The position numbers were made by a program, and so were the translations under genes. From Halonatronomonas sp964558325 (GTDB lineage Bacteria; Bacillota; Halanaerobiia; Halanaerobiales; Halarsenatibacteraceae): DNA of 64,000 bases. The DNA lies in the NCBI GenBank assembly GCA_964558325.1, contig CAZLCX010000011.1, forward strand, positions 1-64,000, read 5' to 3'. This document shows positions 45,220-52,702 of this stretch, one piece after another (the first letter of the stretch is position 1; each line of letters begins with the position of its first letter). The notes below the pieces were generated by a model. That model searched no databases. It was not told the DNA's origin and worked only from the letters and a program-made list of their open reading frames with translations.

Positions 45220-46380
45220 TTAATTGCTATTCCTGTACTCAGATGGAGAGATATTAAATTTTTCTTTAAATGCTCTGGCAAAATAATTAGGATCATTAAA
45301 CCCCACTTTATAAGCAATCTCAGATATATTCTCTTTTTTATTCTCCAGTAATAGCTGACTGGCTCGATTCAACCGATACTGACTCAAATAACTGGAAAAA
45401 TTCTCACCAATCTCATTGCTAAAAAGATGACTGAAATAATACTTTGAGAGCCCCACCTTTTTTGAAATCTCTGCCAGGGAAATATCCTCCTGATAATTCT
45501 GTCTGATATAATCAAGGGCAGCTTGAATTTCTTCCCTGAGAGAGGGATAAGCCAGTTGTTCTTTAAAGGTCTGAAAAATCCAGAGCCAGAATTCATCAAT
45601 AATCTCATCAACCTTTTTTGCATCTAAAGAATTAATTAAAGAATTTAATTCAACTGGTTCATTTATATTTTTTTCATCAAGATTAATCCCTTTTTTAATT
45701 TCTGATTTAATCCTTTTTAACAAATTATAAATTCTAATCTTAATTTCTGCCGGCCAGCATTCCTGATAAATATCTTCTTTAAGCTCAAAAAATTCATTTT
45801 TAGCCTGCTGATAATTATTTGACCTGATTAAAGATAGAATAAGCCTTTCTTTTTCATTAGTAAACAAAGATCTTGTAATTCTTTCAGTTATAATTGATCG
45901 GTAACTGGCCGCCTTAAAAGAAAAAAACCTGGCATAATCTATAGCCTGGACAGCTTCCTGATAGGATATTGAAAGCCCCTCAATTGTTTCATAATCCTGG
46001 CCGAGTCCGAATATAATTTCAATATCATTAAACTCATTATCTAACTCTAGCTCTTTTATTAATCTCTCCCCGGCAATCACTTTATGATCAAAAAATATAG
46101 CCAGTCTAAAGTTATCAATTGAAATCATAATATAATTTGAAATCAACTGATTAAATCTCTTCTTAAGTTTACTTTTCCAGCGTCGCAAATATTCCTCCCG
46201 GCCAATTGCCGATAATGAATTTAAAGAACCCTGATCCTTTAATTCAATAAGTAATACCTGACTCTCGTCAAGCTTTAATTCCTTGATATGATCAAGATTA
46301 AAAGAAGAAAGCCTTTGATTATCAGTAAAAATAATCTCTTCAATAATATTTAACTGTCTCCCAGCAAAATCATTAACCAT
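45220..46380 (-). CDS. AraC-family transcriptional regulator
   Basis: 386 aa. The C-terminal 100 residues carry two helix-turn-helices (DISLAEISKKVGLSKYYFSHLFSNEIGENF and NISEIAYKVGFNDPNYFARAFKEKFNISPSEYR in outline). The middle (about 95-165, ending GLGQDYETIEGLSISYQEAVQAIDYA in outline) resembles the CdaR GGDEF-like domain found in PucR/CdaR-type regulators. ATG 46380 follows GGAGG. It lies between the proline operon and the kor-mcm-gdh group, so it may activate either or both; no receiver domain is seen. Confidence 0.9.
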   Translation of the reverse strand: MVNDFAGRQLNIIEEIIFTDNQRLSSFNLDHIKELKLDESQVLLIELKDQGSLNSLSAIGREEYLRRWKSKLKKRFNQLISNYIMISIDNFRLAIFFDHKVIAGERLIKELELDNEFNDIEIIFGLGQDYETIEGLSISYQEAVQAIDYARFFSFKAASYRSIITERITRSLFTNEKERLILSLIRSNNYQQAKNEFFELKEDIYQECWPAEIKIRIYNLLKRIKSEIKKGINLDEKNINEPVELNSLINSLDAKKVDEIIDEFWLWIFQTFKEQLAYPSLREEIQAALDYIRQNYQEDISLAEISKKVGLSKYYFSHLFSNEIGENFSSYLSQYRLNRASQLLLENKKENISEIAYKVGFNDPNYFARAFKEKFNISPSEYRNSN

Positions 46381-46411
46381 TATCAGGTCCTCCACTCTTA
46401 ATGGTAATACA

Positions 46412-46433
46412 GGCCGACCAAAACTGGCCGGCC
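46412..46433 (-). terminator. Hairpin between pruA and the AraC gene
   Basis: 9-bp stem GGCCGACCA/TGGCCGGCC with one mismatch and a 4-base loop; no good T-run on either strand, so perhaps an mRNA-stabilising or processing hairpin. Confidence 0.5.
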
Positions 46434-46445
46434 CATTAATAATCT

Positions 46446-48077
46446 TTATTTATCTTCCATAAATGGATATCTATAATCTCTAGGTGGTACTAAGTTCTCT
46501 TTAATAGTCCTTGGCGATATCCAGCGATATAAATTCAATTTACTCCCGGCTTTATCATTGGTACCAGAAGCCCTGGCTCCACCAAATGGCTGTTTTCCAA
46601 CTACTGCTCCAGTCGGTTTATCATTAATATAAAAATTACCGGCAGCCTGAACTAAAATTTCTCTGGCCTTAACAGTAGCCTCCCTATCTTTACTAAATAC
46701 AGCCCCGGTCAGGCCATAAGGCGAAGTATTATCACATAATCTTAATGTTTCCTCATATTTTTCAGAATCATAAAGGTAAATAGTTAAAACAGGCCCAAAG
46801 ATCTCTTCTTCCATTGATTTATAATCAGGCTCTTCAGCTAAAACTATTGTCGGATCTATATAAAACCCATTGGAATCATCATAATCCCCACCGGCCAGGA
46901 TCTTAGCCTGACTGGATTCCCTGGCATGATCAATATATTCAGTAATATCCTTAAAGGCAGTATGGTCAATCACAGCATTTATGAAATTAGTAAAATCTTC
47001 AACTGGACCAACCTTTAAATCTTCAACCTGCTGGATTAAATCCTCTGAAATCTGATCCCAGAGCTCATTGGGTATATAGGCCCTTGAAGCTGCTGAACAT
47101 TTCTGACCCTGATACTCGAAGGCACCTCTAACTAAAGCAGTAATTAAAGCTTCAGGCTCAGCAGATTTGTGGGCAAAGACAAAGTCCTTACCTCCGGTTT
47201 CGCCAACTATTCTCGGATAACTATTATAATTCTTAATATTCTTACCGACTTCCTCCCACATATACTGGAAAGTAGCAGTTGAACCGGTAAAATGAATTCC
47301 GGCCAAGCGGGAATCAGAAATCACTTCAGGCCCGATCTCCCTACCTGAACCAGGAATAAAGTTAATTACTCCAGCTGGCAGGCCTGCCTCTTCTAAAAGT
47401 TTAAATACTAAATAATTAGAATAGACTGCTGTTGATGCCGGCTTCCAGATTACAGTATTGCCACAGACAGCAGGTGCCGATGGCAGATTACCACCAATAG
47501 ATGTAAAGTTAAATGGTGGAACAGCAAAGACAAAACCCTCTAGAGGTCTGTATTCCATCTTATTTAGTTCAGTCGCTGATGAAGCTGGCTGATCCTGATA
47601 GATCTGACTTAAATAATAATTATTAAACCGGAAAAAATCAATCAATTCACAGGCTGCATCTATCTCAGCCTGGAAGATATTTTTGCTCTGACTTAACATC
47701 GTGGCAGCATTAATCTTTGCCCTCCAGGGTCCTGCCAGCAAAGCCGCAGCCCTGTCAAAGATAGCAACTCTATCTTCCCAATCCATCCTGGCCCATTTTG
47801 CTCTGGCCTCCTGGGAATTTTCAATCGCCTGCTGAACAAGCTCCGGATTAGCCTTATGATACTGGCCTAAAACAGTACTGTGATCATGGGGACACTTAAT
47901 CTCAGCAGTATTATCGGTTTTAAACTCTTTTCCCCCAATTACAACAGGTATATCTAAGAACTCTTCTTTCATTTTCTTAAGCTGCCGTTTTACTTCTTTC
48001 CTCTCTCTACTTCCAGGTCTATAATCATATACCGGTTCATTTTCAGGTCTCTCCAGATCAAAAATTCTATTGCTCAT
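46446..48077 (-). CDS. pruA: 1-pyrroline-5-carboxylate dehydrogenase
   Basis: 543 aa aldehyde dehydrogenase of the RocA/PruA mitochondrial-like branch. VIWKPASTAVYSNYLVF, FTGSTATFQYMW, catalytic Glu in RIVGETGGKDFVFAHKS, nucleophile Cys in EYQGQKCSAASRAY, and EEEIFGPVLTIYLY. It oxidises P5C (glutamate semialdehyde) to glutamate. Last gene after the five-gene dehydrogenase complex, which makes proline the likely substrate of that complex. Start ATG 48077 follows AGGGG at 8 bases. Confidence 0.95.
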   Translation of the reverse strand: MSNRIFDLERPENEPVYDYRPGSRERKEVKRQLKKMKEEFLDIPVVIGGKEFKTDNTAEIKCPHDHSTVLGQYHKANPELVQQAIENSQEARAKWARMDWEDRVAIFDRAAALLAGPWRAKINAATMLSQSKNIFQAEIDAACELIDFFRFNNYYLSQIYQDQPASSATELNKMEYRPLEGFVFAVPPFNFTSIGGNLPSAPAVCGNTVIWKPASTAVYSNYLVFKLLEEAGLPAGVINFIPGSGREIGPEVISDSRLAGIHFTGSTATFQYMWEEVGKNIKNYNSYPRIVGETGGKDFVFAHKSAEPEALITALVRGAFEYQGQKCSAASRAYIPNELWDQISEDLIQQVEDLKVGPVEDFTNFINAVIDHTAFKDITEYIDHARESSQAKILAGGDYDDSNGFYIDPTIVLAEEPDYKSMEEEIFGPVLTIYLYDSEKYEETLRLCDNTSPYGLTGAVFSKDREATVKAREILVQAAGNFYINDKPTGAVVGKQPFGGARASGTNDKAGSKLNLYRWISPRTIKENLVPPRDYRYPFMEDK

Positions 48078-48123
48078 CATTTCCACCCCTTTGAATATAA
48101 TTAATAGTTAAACTCCTTAATAA

Positions 48124-49269
48124 TCAAACTACTGATGGTTCTAAAATTAAATTGCCTTTCTCAAATCTCTCAAGGTCTAAATTAATATCCAGGCTCAACT
48201 CTTCCCCAAGGATCATTTCAGACATTAGGATTCCAGTCATCGGAGCAATCATAAAGCCGTGCCCAGAAAATCCGACTGCCATATAAAAACCAGGAACCTC
48301 CTTCGATTCAGTAATTATCGGCTGCCGGTCAGGAGTGATATTATAGAGACCAGCCCACTGCCTGACAACTCTCAGGTCACCTAATGGCGGCAATAAATTG
48401 TATGTCTTTTTAGCCATCTCCTCCAGGAAATGCCAGCTGCTCTTTCGATTAAAACTGGCCGGCTCATCAGGGTCGCCAAAGCCCATTAAAAATGGACCCT
48501 TCGGGGTTTGCTGACAGTAAATATTATAGGAAAATGACATCACCATCGGCCCCTGATAGGGCTCAACTTTCTCAGTGACCAGAATTTCATGGCGTTCAGG
48601 TTTTACTGGCAAATCAAGCCCAACCATCTCTCCAATCTGACAGGAATAACCACCGGCCACATTAACTACTTTATCAGTTGCAATAAAGCCCCTATCTGTC
48701 TCCACACCGGTAATTTTACCAGCTTCTTTAGTTATATCTACCGCCTCAGTAAAGGTATTTATCTCAACTCCGAGCCGCTCAGCTGCATCAGCATAGGCCT
48801 TAACTACTAAAAAGGGATTGGCATGGCCGTCTGTCGGACAGAAAGTACCGCCAACGACATCGTCAATATTTAAATGGGGAACAATCTCTTTAGCCTCTTC
48901 CGGGGTCACCTCCCTGGAGGGAATATTTTCCCTGGCCTGAAGTTCAAGATTCTTTCTAAACTGCACCATCTCTTTTTCAGAAAAAGCCAGTAATAAATAA
49001 CCCTGCTGTTTTAACTCAATATCCATATCTGTTTCCAGTAAATCATTCATATTTTCAAAAATATCCATACTTTTTCTGGCCAGGCGGCAGTTCATCTCAG
49101 TGCCCCACTGCTGACGAATCCCGGCACCACAGCGCCCGGTGGCACCGCTGCCTAAATATTCTCTCTCTAAAACTACAATATCATCCATACCTCTTTTAGC
49201 CAGATTATAGGCTGTTGAAAGTCCAACAACTCCTCCACCAATAATAACTGTTTCTGCTCTATTTTTCAA
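48124..49269 (-). CDS. FAD-dependent amine dehydrogenase subunit, probable L-proline dehydrogenase beta subunit
   Basis: 381 aa DAO-family flavoprotein. FAD fold VIIGGGVVGLSTAYNLAKRG, GSGATGRCGAGIRQQWG, VVNVAGGYSCQIGEMVG, and the C-terminal GFSGHGFMIAPMTGILMSEM. Size and partners match the beta (catalytic) subunit of the heterotetrameric dye-linked L-proline dehydrogenase known from Thermococcales; sarcosine oxidase beta and HcnC are relatives. The adjacent pruA argues for proline. The TTG start (AGGTG upstream) overlaps the BFD-like gene by 11 bases. Confidence 0.85.
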   Translation of the reverse strand: MKNRAETVIIGGGVVGLSTAYNLAKRGMDDIVVLEREYLGSGATGRCGAGIRQQWGTEMNCRLARKSMDIFENMNDLLETDMDIELKQQGYLLLAFSEKEMVQFRKNLELQARENIPSREVTPEEAKEIVPHLNIDDVVGGTFCPTDGHANPFLVVKAYADAAERLGVEINTFTEAVDITKEAGKITGVETDRGFIATDKVVNVAGGYSCQIGEMVGLDLPVKPERHEILVTEKVEPYQGPMVMSFSYNIYCQQTPKGPFLMGFGDPDEPASFNRKSSWHFLEEMAKKTYNLLPPLGDLRVVRQWAGLYNITPDRQPIITESKEVPGFYMAVGFSGHGFMIAPMTGILMSEMILGEELSLDINLDLERFEKGNLILEPSVV

Positions 49270-49537
49270 CAGCATCACCTGCAATCTCTTTTAGCTTTAT
49301 TCCCTCAACAGGGGGCCGGTTGGTCGGCTGCTGAATCTCATCTCTTCCAGTGCCCTGATACTCAGCAAGAATTCTATCTATTAACTGGAGACAGGTCCCA
49401 CCCCGACAGGGGCCCATACCAAGCCTTATAATCCTTTTGATTTCATCAATAGTAGTATAACCCTCTTCAATCACTTCTCTTAACTCAGCCAGGGAAATAT
49501 CTTCACACCGACAGATTATAACATCATTTTCATCCAT
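49259..49537 (-). CDS. BFD-like [2Fe-2S] subunit of the dehydrogenase complex (delta-type)
   Basis: 92 aa. Four cysteines in CRC...CRGGTC arrangement (VIICRCEDISLAEL and GMGPCRGGTCLQLIDRIL), the bacterioferritin-associated-ferredoxin fold. It matches the 10-kDa subunit of the dye-linked proline dehydrogenase. ATG 49537 follows GGAGG and overlaps the upstream ferredoxin gene by 8 bases. Confidence 0.85.
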   Translation of the reverse strand: MDENDVIICRCEDISLAELREVIEEGYTTIDEIKRIIRLGMGPCRGGTCLQLIDRILAEYQGTGRDEIQQPTNRPPVEGIKLKEIAGDAVEK

Positions 49538-50033
49538 CAATAGACTCCTCCATCCTCTGAAAATGCCTGACTGTTAAAAGCTTATCTTTTGGGACTGCCA
49601 GCCAGACTACAGCAGTTTTATCCTGATTCTCATTATTTACAACTCGAACAATCCTGCCAGGTCCCACCTCTTCCCCGGAACGATCCAGAGCAATTACCTG
49701 TTCACCTTCAGCAGGCAGTGGTGTAAACTCATAGGGCAGCCTGATTACACCTTCATCCTCGCTATAGGTATAATCAATAACAAAGATAGCCAGGCCCGGG
49801 CAATTGGCCACACACTGGGCACAGCCTGTACATTTATCGGCATCTAATTCAGGCAGGTTATTGATATCCTCAAACTCTTTAATTGCCCCAATTGGGCAGC
49901 TGTAATAGCAGGGATCACAGGGGATCTCCTGATAGCATTCAAAAATAGCAACTGGCCCTTCTTTTAATCTCTCTTCATCTGGTAGATTATTTTGAATATC
50001 GTCTCTGGCGGGAATACCTGTCTCTTCCAGCAT
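49530..50033 (-). CDS. 2[4Fe-4S] ferredoxin-type subunit of the dehydrogenase complex (gamma-type)
   Basis: 167 aa. Two cluster motifs CDPCYYSCPIGAI and CTGCAQCVANCP are followed by a C-terminal domain (FTPLPAEGEQVIALDRSGEEVG) that may seat the subunit. It corresponds in size to the 19-kDa gamma subunit of dye-linked proline dehydrogenase. ATG 50033 follows AGGTG; overlaps the alpha gene by about 47 bases. Confidence 0.82.
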   Translation of the reverse strand: MLEETGIPARDDIQNNLPDEERLKEGPVAIFECYQEIPCDPCYYSCPIGAIKEFEDINNLPELDADKCTGCAQCVANCPGLAIFVIDYTYSEDEGVIRLPYEFTPLPAEGEQVIALDRSGEEVGPGRIVRVVNNENQDKTAVVWLAVPKDKLLTVRHFQRMEESIDG

Positions 50034-51117
50034 TTTCATCACCTCTTGCTTTCTTTAAACCAGACCTGATCTCTGCACCAACTGGTCCTCTCCTTAAATC
50101 AGCCAATTTCTCACTAACCTCAGCATAAACAGTTTCTAAATCTGAGCCACCAGCTGAGATTGCCCTGACAGCATTAACTGCAGCCAGCTCACCTTCTAAA
50201 ATTGCCGCTGTCGCCTCTTCAATGCCCCCGGCATCACCGGCAATATAAAGATCCTTCTCTGTCATCTCTAAATCCTCACCCCTGACAGGAACATCGCCGC
50301 CTAGTTCTGGCACATAGGCCATCTGACAGCCAGCCTGCAGGGCCAGATCAACCTTGGGGGTTAAGCCTACCGCCAGACAGATAGTATCCACCTCTAATAT
50401 TTCCTCTGTTCCCTCAATTATGTTCCAGTTCTCATCAAGCTGACAGATCACAGCTTGCTGAACCTTAGTATCTCCCCTGGCCTCTTTAATCGTATGTTTC
50501 GTTAAGATCGGAATTCCTGCCCGCCTGATCTTGGTGGCGTGGACAGCATAACCGCCAATCTTATTACTGGCCTCAACAACAGCCTTAACCTTAACCCCGG
50601 CCTGTAATAATTGATAGGTAACAATCAGGCCAATATTCCCTGCCCCGATCATCAAAATCTCTTCACCAGGCAAAATTCCATACTGATTCATCAGAGTCTG
50701 AACTGCCCCGGCTCCATAGATCCCAGGCAGATCATTATTAGGAAATGATAACATCTTCTCAGCTGCGCCGGTAGCTATAATCGTCTTTTCAGGCTTGATC
50801 TTCTGAAACCTCTCATCTTCAAGATAACCGATAACACCATCTTCATAATAACCCTGAACAACGGCCCCGGTCTTAACCTCAATGGCAGCTTCCTTTCTTA
50901 CCTTCTCTGTTAACTCCTCTGCAATATCTACTCCTCTGGTGCCTGCATATTGATCCTTTGAGCCAAAAAATTGATGGGTCTGTTTAACTAACTGACCACC
51001 TAAAAAATTATCTCTCTCAAATAAAACTATTCTTTCAAGACCTAAGTCTGCCGCTTTGACTGCTGCTGCAAGACCTGCCGGACCTCCTCCAACTACTGCC
51101 AGTTCTATCTTATCCAC
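49987..51117 (-). CDS. FAD/NAD(P)-binding oxidoreductase, alpha-type subunit of the dehydrogenase complex
   Basis: 376 aa, pyridine-nucleotide-disulfide-reductase fold: LAVVGGGPAGLAAAVKAADL at the N-terminus, IIATGAAEKMLSFPNNDLPG, second dinucleotide site ILMIGAGNIGLIVTYQL and DLYIAGDAGGIEEATAAILEG in outline. It resembles the alpha subunit (HcnB/SoxA-like) that passes electrons between the catalytic FAD subunit and the outside. In archaeal alpha subunits the 2Fe-2S part is fused; here it is the separate gene at 51110. Overlaps its neighbours on both sides. Confidence 0.86.
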   Translation of the reverse strand: MDKIELAVVGGGPAGLAAAVKAADLGLERIVLFERDNFLGGQLVKQTHQFFGSKDQYAGTRGVDIAEELTEKVRKEAAIEVKTGAVVQGYYEDGVIGYLEDERFQKIKPEKTIIATGAAEKMLSFPNNDLPGIYGAGAVQTLMNQYGILPGEEILMIGAGNIGLIVTYQLLQAGVKVKAVVEASNKIGGYAVHATKIRRAGIPILTKHTIKEARGDTKVQQAVICQLDENWNIIEGTEEILEVDTICLAVGLTPKVDLALQAGCQMAYVPELGGDVPVRGEDLEMTEKDLYIAGDAGGIEEATAAILEGELAAVNAVRAISAGGSDLETVYAEVSEKLADLRRGPVGAEIRSGLKKARGDENAGRDRYSRQRRYSK

Positions 51118-51418
51118 TGAGTTCCCCCTTCCCCTGCTGGGTCTTAACTTCCATACCTTCTTTAACTTCCGTTACACAGGTTTTAACATTCGGCTTTCCA
51201 TCTACTTCCATATAACATGACGAACAATTGCCAATCGCACAGAATAAACCCCTGGGTCTATTGTGGCGAAGACTTTTAGATAACTCTCTAACCCCTGCAG
51301 CATGAAGGGCTGCAGCGATCGTCTCACCTTCATAGGCTTTAATCTCTTTACCATTAAAGGTAAACTTTATCTCCTGGCCCCGGTTAAAATCTAAAACAGG
51401 ATGCTCTTTTATTCTCAT
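51110..51418 (-). CDS. [2Fe-2S] subunit (HcnA/SoxA N-terminal type) of the dehydrogenase complex
   Basis: 102 aa. IKFTFNGKEIKAYEGETIAAALHAAGV at the N-terminus and RGLFCAIGNCSSCYMEVDG...KTCVT supply four cysteines of a plant-type 2Fe-2S cluster. First gene of the complex, AGGAGG-type site upstream. Normally the N-terminus of a larger subunit; here free-standing. Confidence 0.86.
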   Translation of the reverse strand: MRIKEHPVLDFNRGQEIKFTFNGKEIKAYEGETIAAALHAAGVRELSKSLRHNRPRGLFCAIGNCSSCYMEVDGKPNVKTCVTEVKEGMEVKTQQGKGELSG

Positions 51419-51596
51419 AAATTACCTCCTTCTCTCATGATTAAATATCAGTACCCTGCTAATACTATTCTAGTTTTTTACTCTATCTCCTCCATAATCT
51501 ACTGAATATTTAAGCTTTTATCCTAATTTATTTACCTTATACCCTGTATTTAGTTTACTTAAACTTAACTCAATAGGCAATTCTGGGATTTATAAA

Positions 51597-51635
51597 ATAA
51601 AAAAATCCTGACCGTCAATTTAAATCCAGTCAGGA
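51597..51635 (-). terminator. Terminator downstream of array C
   Basis: Perfect 7-bp stem TCCTGAC/GTCAGGA with a 16-base loop, followed on the minus strand by seven T. Confidence 0.82.
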
Positions 51636-51661
51636 CAGTAAAATCTATTTAATTAAGCCAG

Positions 51662-51766
51662 TTCTCTGTCAGTTCAAATCAAGCCTGAATTCGGTCATTC
51701 TTCGGTCATTCTTCGGTCCAGCTTCTATCTAAGTTCGCTTTAAATTCGGTTTAATTGCGATTCAGA
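51662..51766. repeat. Array C: degenerate 11-bp tandem units (TTCGGT type)
   Basis: Seven units in exact register from 51690: TTCGGTCATTC (twice), TTCGGTCCAGC, TTCTATCTAAG, TTCGCTTTAAA, TTCGGTTTAAT, TGCGATTCAGA. Two weaker units (51662-51683) lie outside, offset by a 6-base interruption. Same family as array B. The right end runs into the 55-base repeat at the assembly gap. Confidence 0.88.
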
Positions 51767-51812
51767 TACCTTCCCATTCATTTTTACATCTGATTAACTT
51801 TTAGTTCATAAA
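51758..51812. repeat. 55-base sequence repeated exactly across the assembly gap
   Basis: Bases 51758-51812 equal 51913-51967. The two copies abut the two ends of the 100-N run. This is the pattern left when two contigs that overlap by one assembly k-mer (55) are joined with a fixed gap. Confidence 0.93.
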
Positions 51813-51912
51813 NNNNNNNNNNNNNNNNNNNNNNNNNNNNNNNNNNNNNNNNNNNNNNNNNNNNNNNNNNNNNNNNNNNNNNNNNNNNNNNNNNNNNNNN
51901 NNNNNNNNNNNN
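51813..51912. other. Scaffold gap (100 N)
   Basis: Exactly 100 undefined bases, a conventional placeholder length. True size unknown; it may be zero given the shared 55-base ends. Confidence 0.97.
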
Positions 51913-52008
51913 CGATTCAGATACCTTCCCATTCATTTTTACATCTGATTAACTTTTAGTTCATAAATAATTTAACTTTTAGCCAAAACCAGCTCAAGTA
52001 TTCTTCTC

Positions 52009-52074
52009 CTCCGGCAATGCTCCGGGTTTTCTCCGGGAATGCTCCGGCTTTCCTCCGGGGATACTCCGGCTCAC
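52009..52074. repeat. Array D: six degenerate 11-bp tandem units (CTCCGG type)
   Basis: Plus-strand units: CTCCGGCAATG, CTCCGGGTTTT, CTCCGGGAATG, CTCCGGCTTTC, CTCCGGGGATA, CTCCGGCTCAC. The six-base core is invariant and the last five bases vary. Same family as array A, 40 kb away. It lies downstream of arsR on the minus strand. Confidence 0.92.
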
Positions 52075-52270
52075 CGCCACTTCTGACCACCAATGCCTTT
52101 ATCTTCCAGTTTACTCCAGTCAGCAATCAGAAGTTGCTATCAATAATAAATATCTGTTTAGAACTCCCATTAAACTGGCATCAGTCTTGCCAGCAATTTC
52201 TGCCAGTAAAATAACTATATCATTTAAACTCCTCAAAATCTATAACAGGCTAGTGCAAAGAAGAAAATAT

Positions 52271-52666
52271 TTATTTTTTTTCAGGAAATGATTCAAGTAC
52301 ATGTTCAAGGCCCTGACTGAAAAGAGCCAGCACATGTTCATCAGCCAGGGAATAAATCGCCTGCCGGCCTTCCTTCCTGAATTTAACCAGATCAAGATTC
52401 CTTAAAATTCTCAGCTGATGGGAAACAGCCGAAGTACTGAGACCAACAGCCTCCTGAATATCGCAGACACATAGCTCTTTAATCCTTAGAGCATTAATTA
52501 TTTTTAGTCTGGTCGGATCAGAGAGGGCCTTAAAAATATCTGAAAGCCTCTGGTAAACATCTTCATCCAATTCCTTTTTCTTTAAAAGATCAACTATCAT
52601 CTCATTAGGATTAAAAACCTCACAGGTAAGACAACTCTGTGATTCATCTTTTAACTCAGCAGCCAT
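52271..52666 (-). CDS. ArsR/SmtB-family metal-responsive repressor (CadC-like)
   Basis: 131 aa winged helix. The N-terminal SCLTCEVFNP and ELCVCDI provide cysteines of the CadC-type metal site; recognition helix STSAVSHQLRILRNL. It would release DNA on binding Cd, Zn, Pb or a similar metal. ATG 52666 follows GGAGG. It is the second gene of an operon with the P-type ATPase, and an ArsR-type palindrome stands at that operon's promoter. Confidence 0.92.
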   Translation of the reverse strand: MAAELKDESQSCLTCEVFNPNEMIVDLLKKKELDEDVYQRLSDIFKALSDPTRLKIINALRIKELCVCDIQEAVGLSTSAVSHQLRILRNLDLVKFRKEGRQAIYSLADEHVLALFSQGLEHVLESFPEKK

Positions 52667-52702
52667 AAAATCTACTCCTCCAATCATTTACCATAAATTT
52701 AT

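Larger units (their letters stand above)
51419..52270. other. Non-coding stretch with assembly gap, arrays C and D and a terminator
   Basis: 852 bases between the arsR stop and the first proline-complex gene, both on the minus strand. In minus-strand order it has array D (52074-52009), a 55-base sequence present on both sides of 100 N (51813-51912), array C (51766-51662), and an intrinsic terminator (51635-51597). No coding region with a convincing start is seen. Confidence 0.85.

Noticed and set aside
51758..51967. 55-base direct repeat as an attachment site or insertion-sequence duplication
   Set aside because: Both copies abut the 100-N gap exactly at its ends, which is the pattern of contig overlap; no integrase or transposase is near.
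52017..52214. 65-codon plus-strand ORF downstream of arsR
   Set aside because: It arises from reading through array D, has no ribosome site and no recognisable domain.
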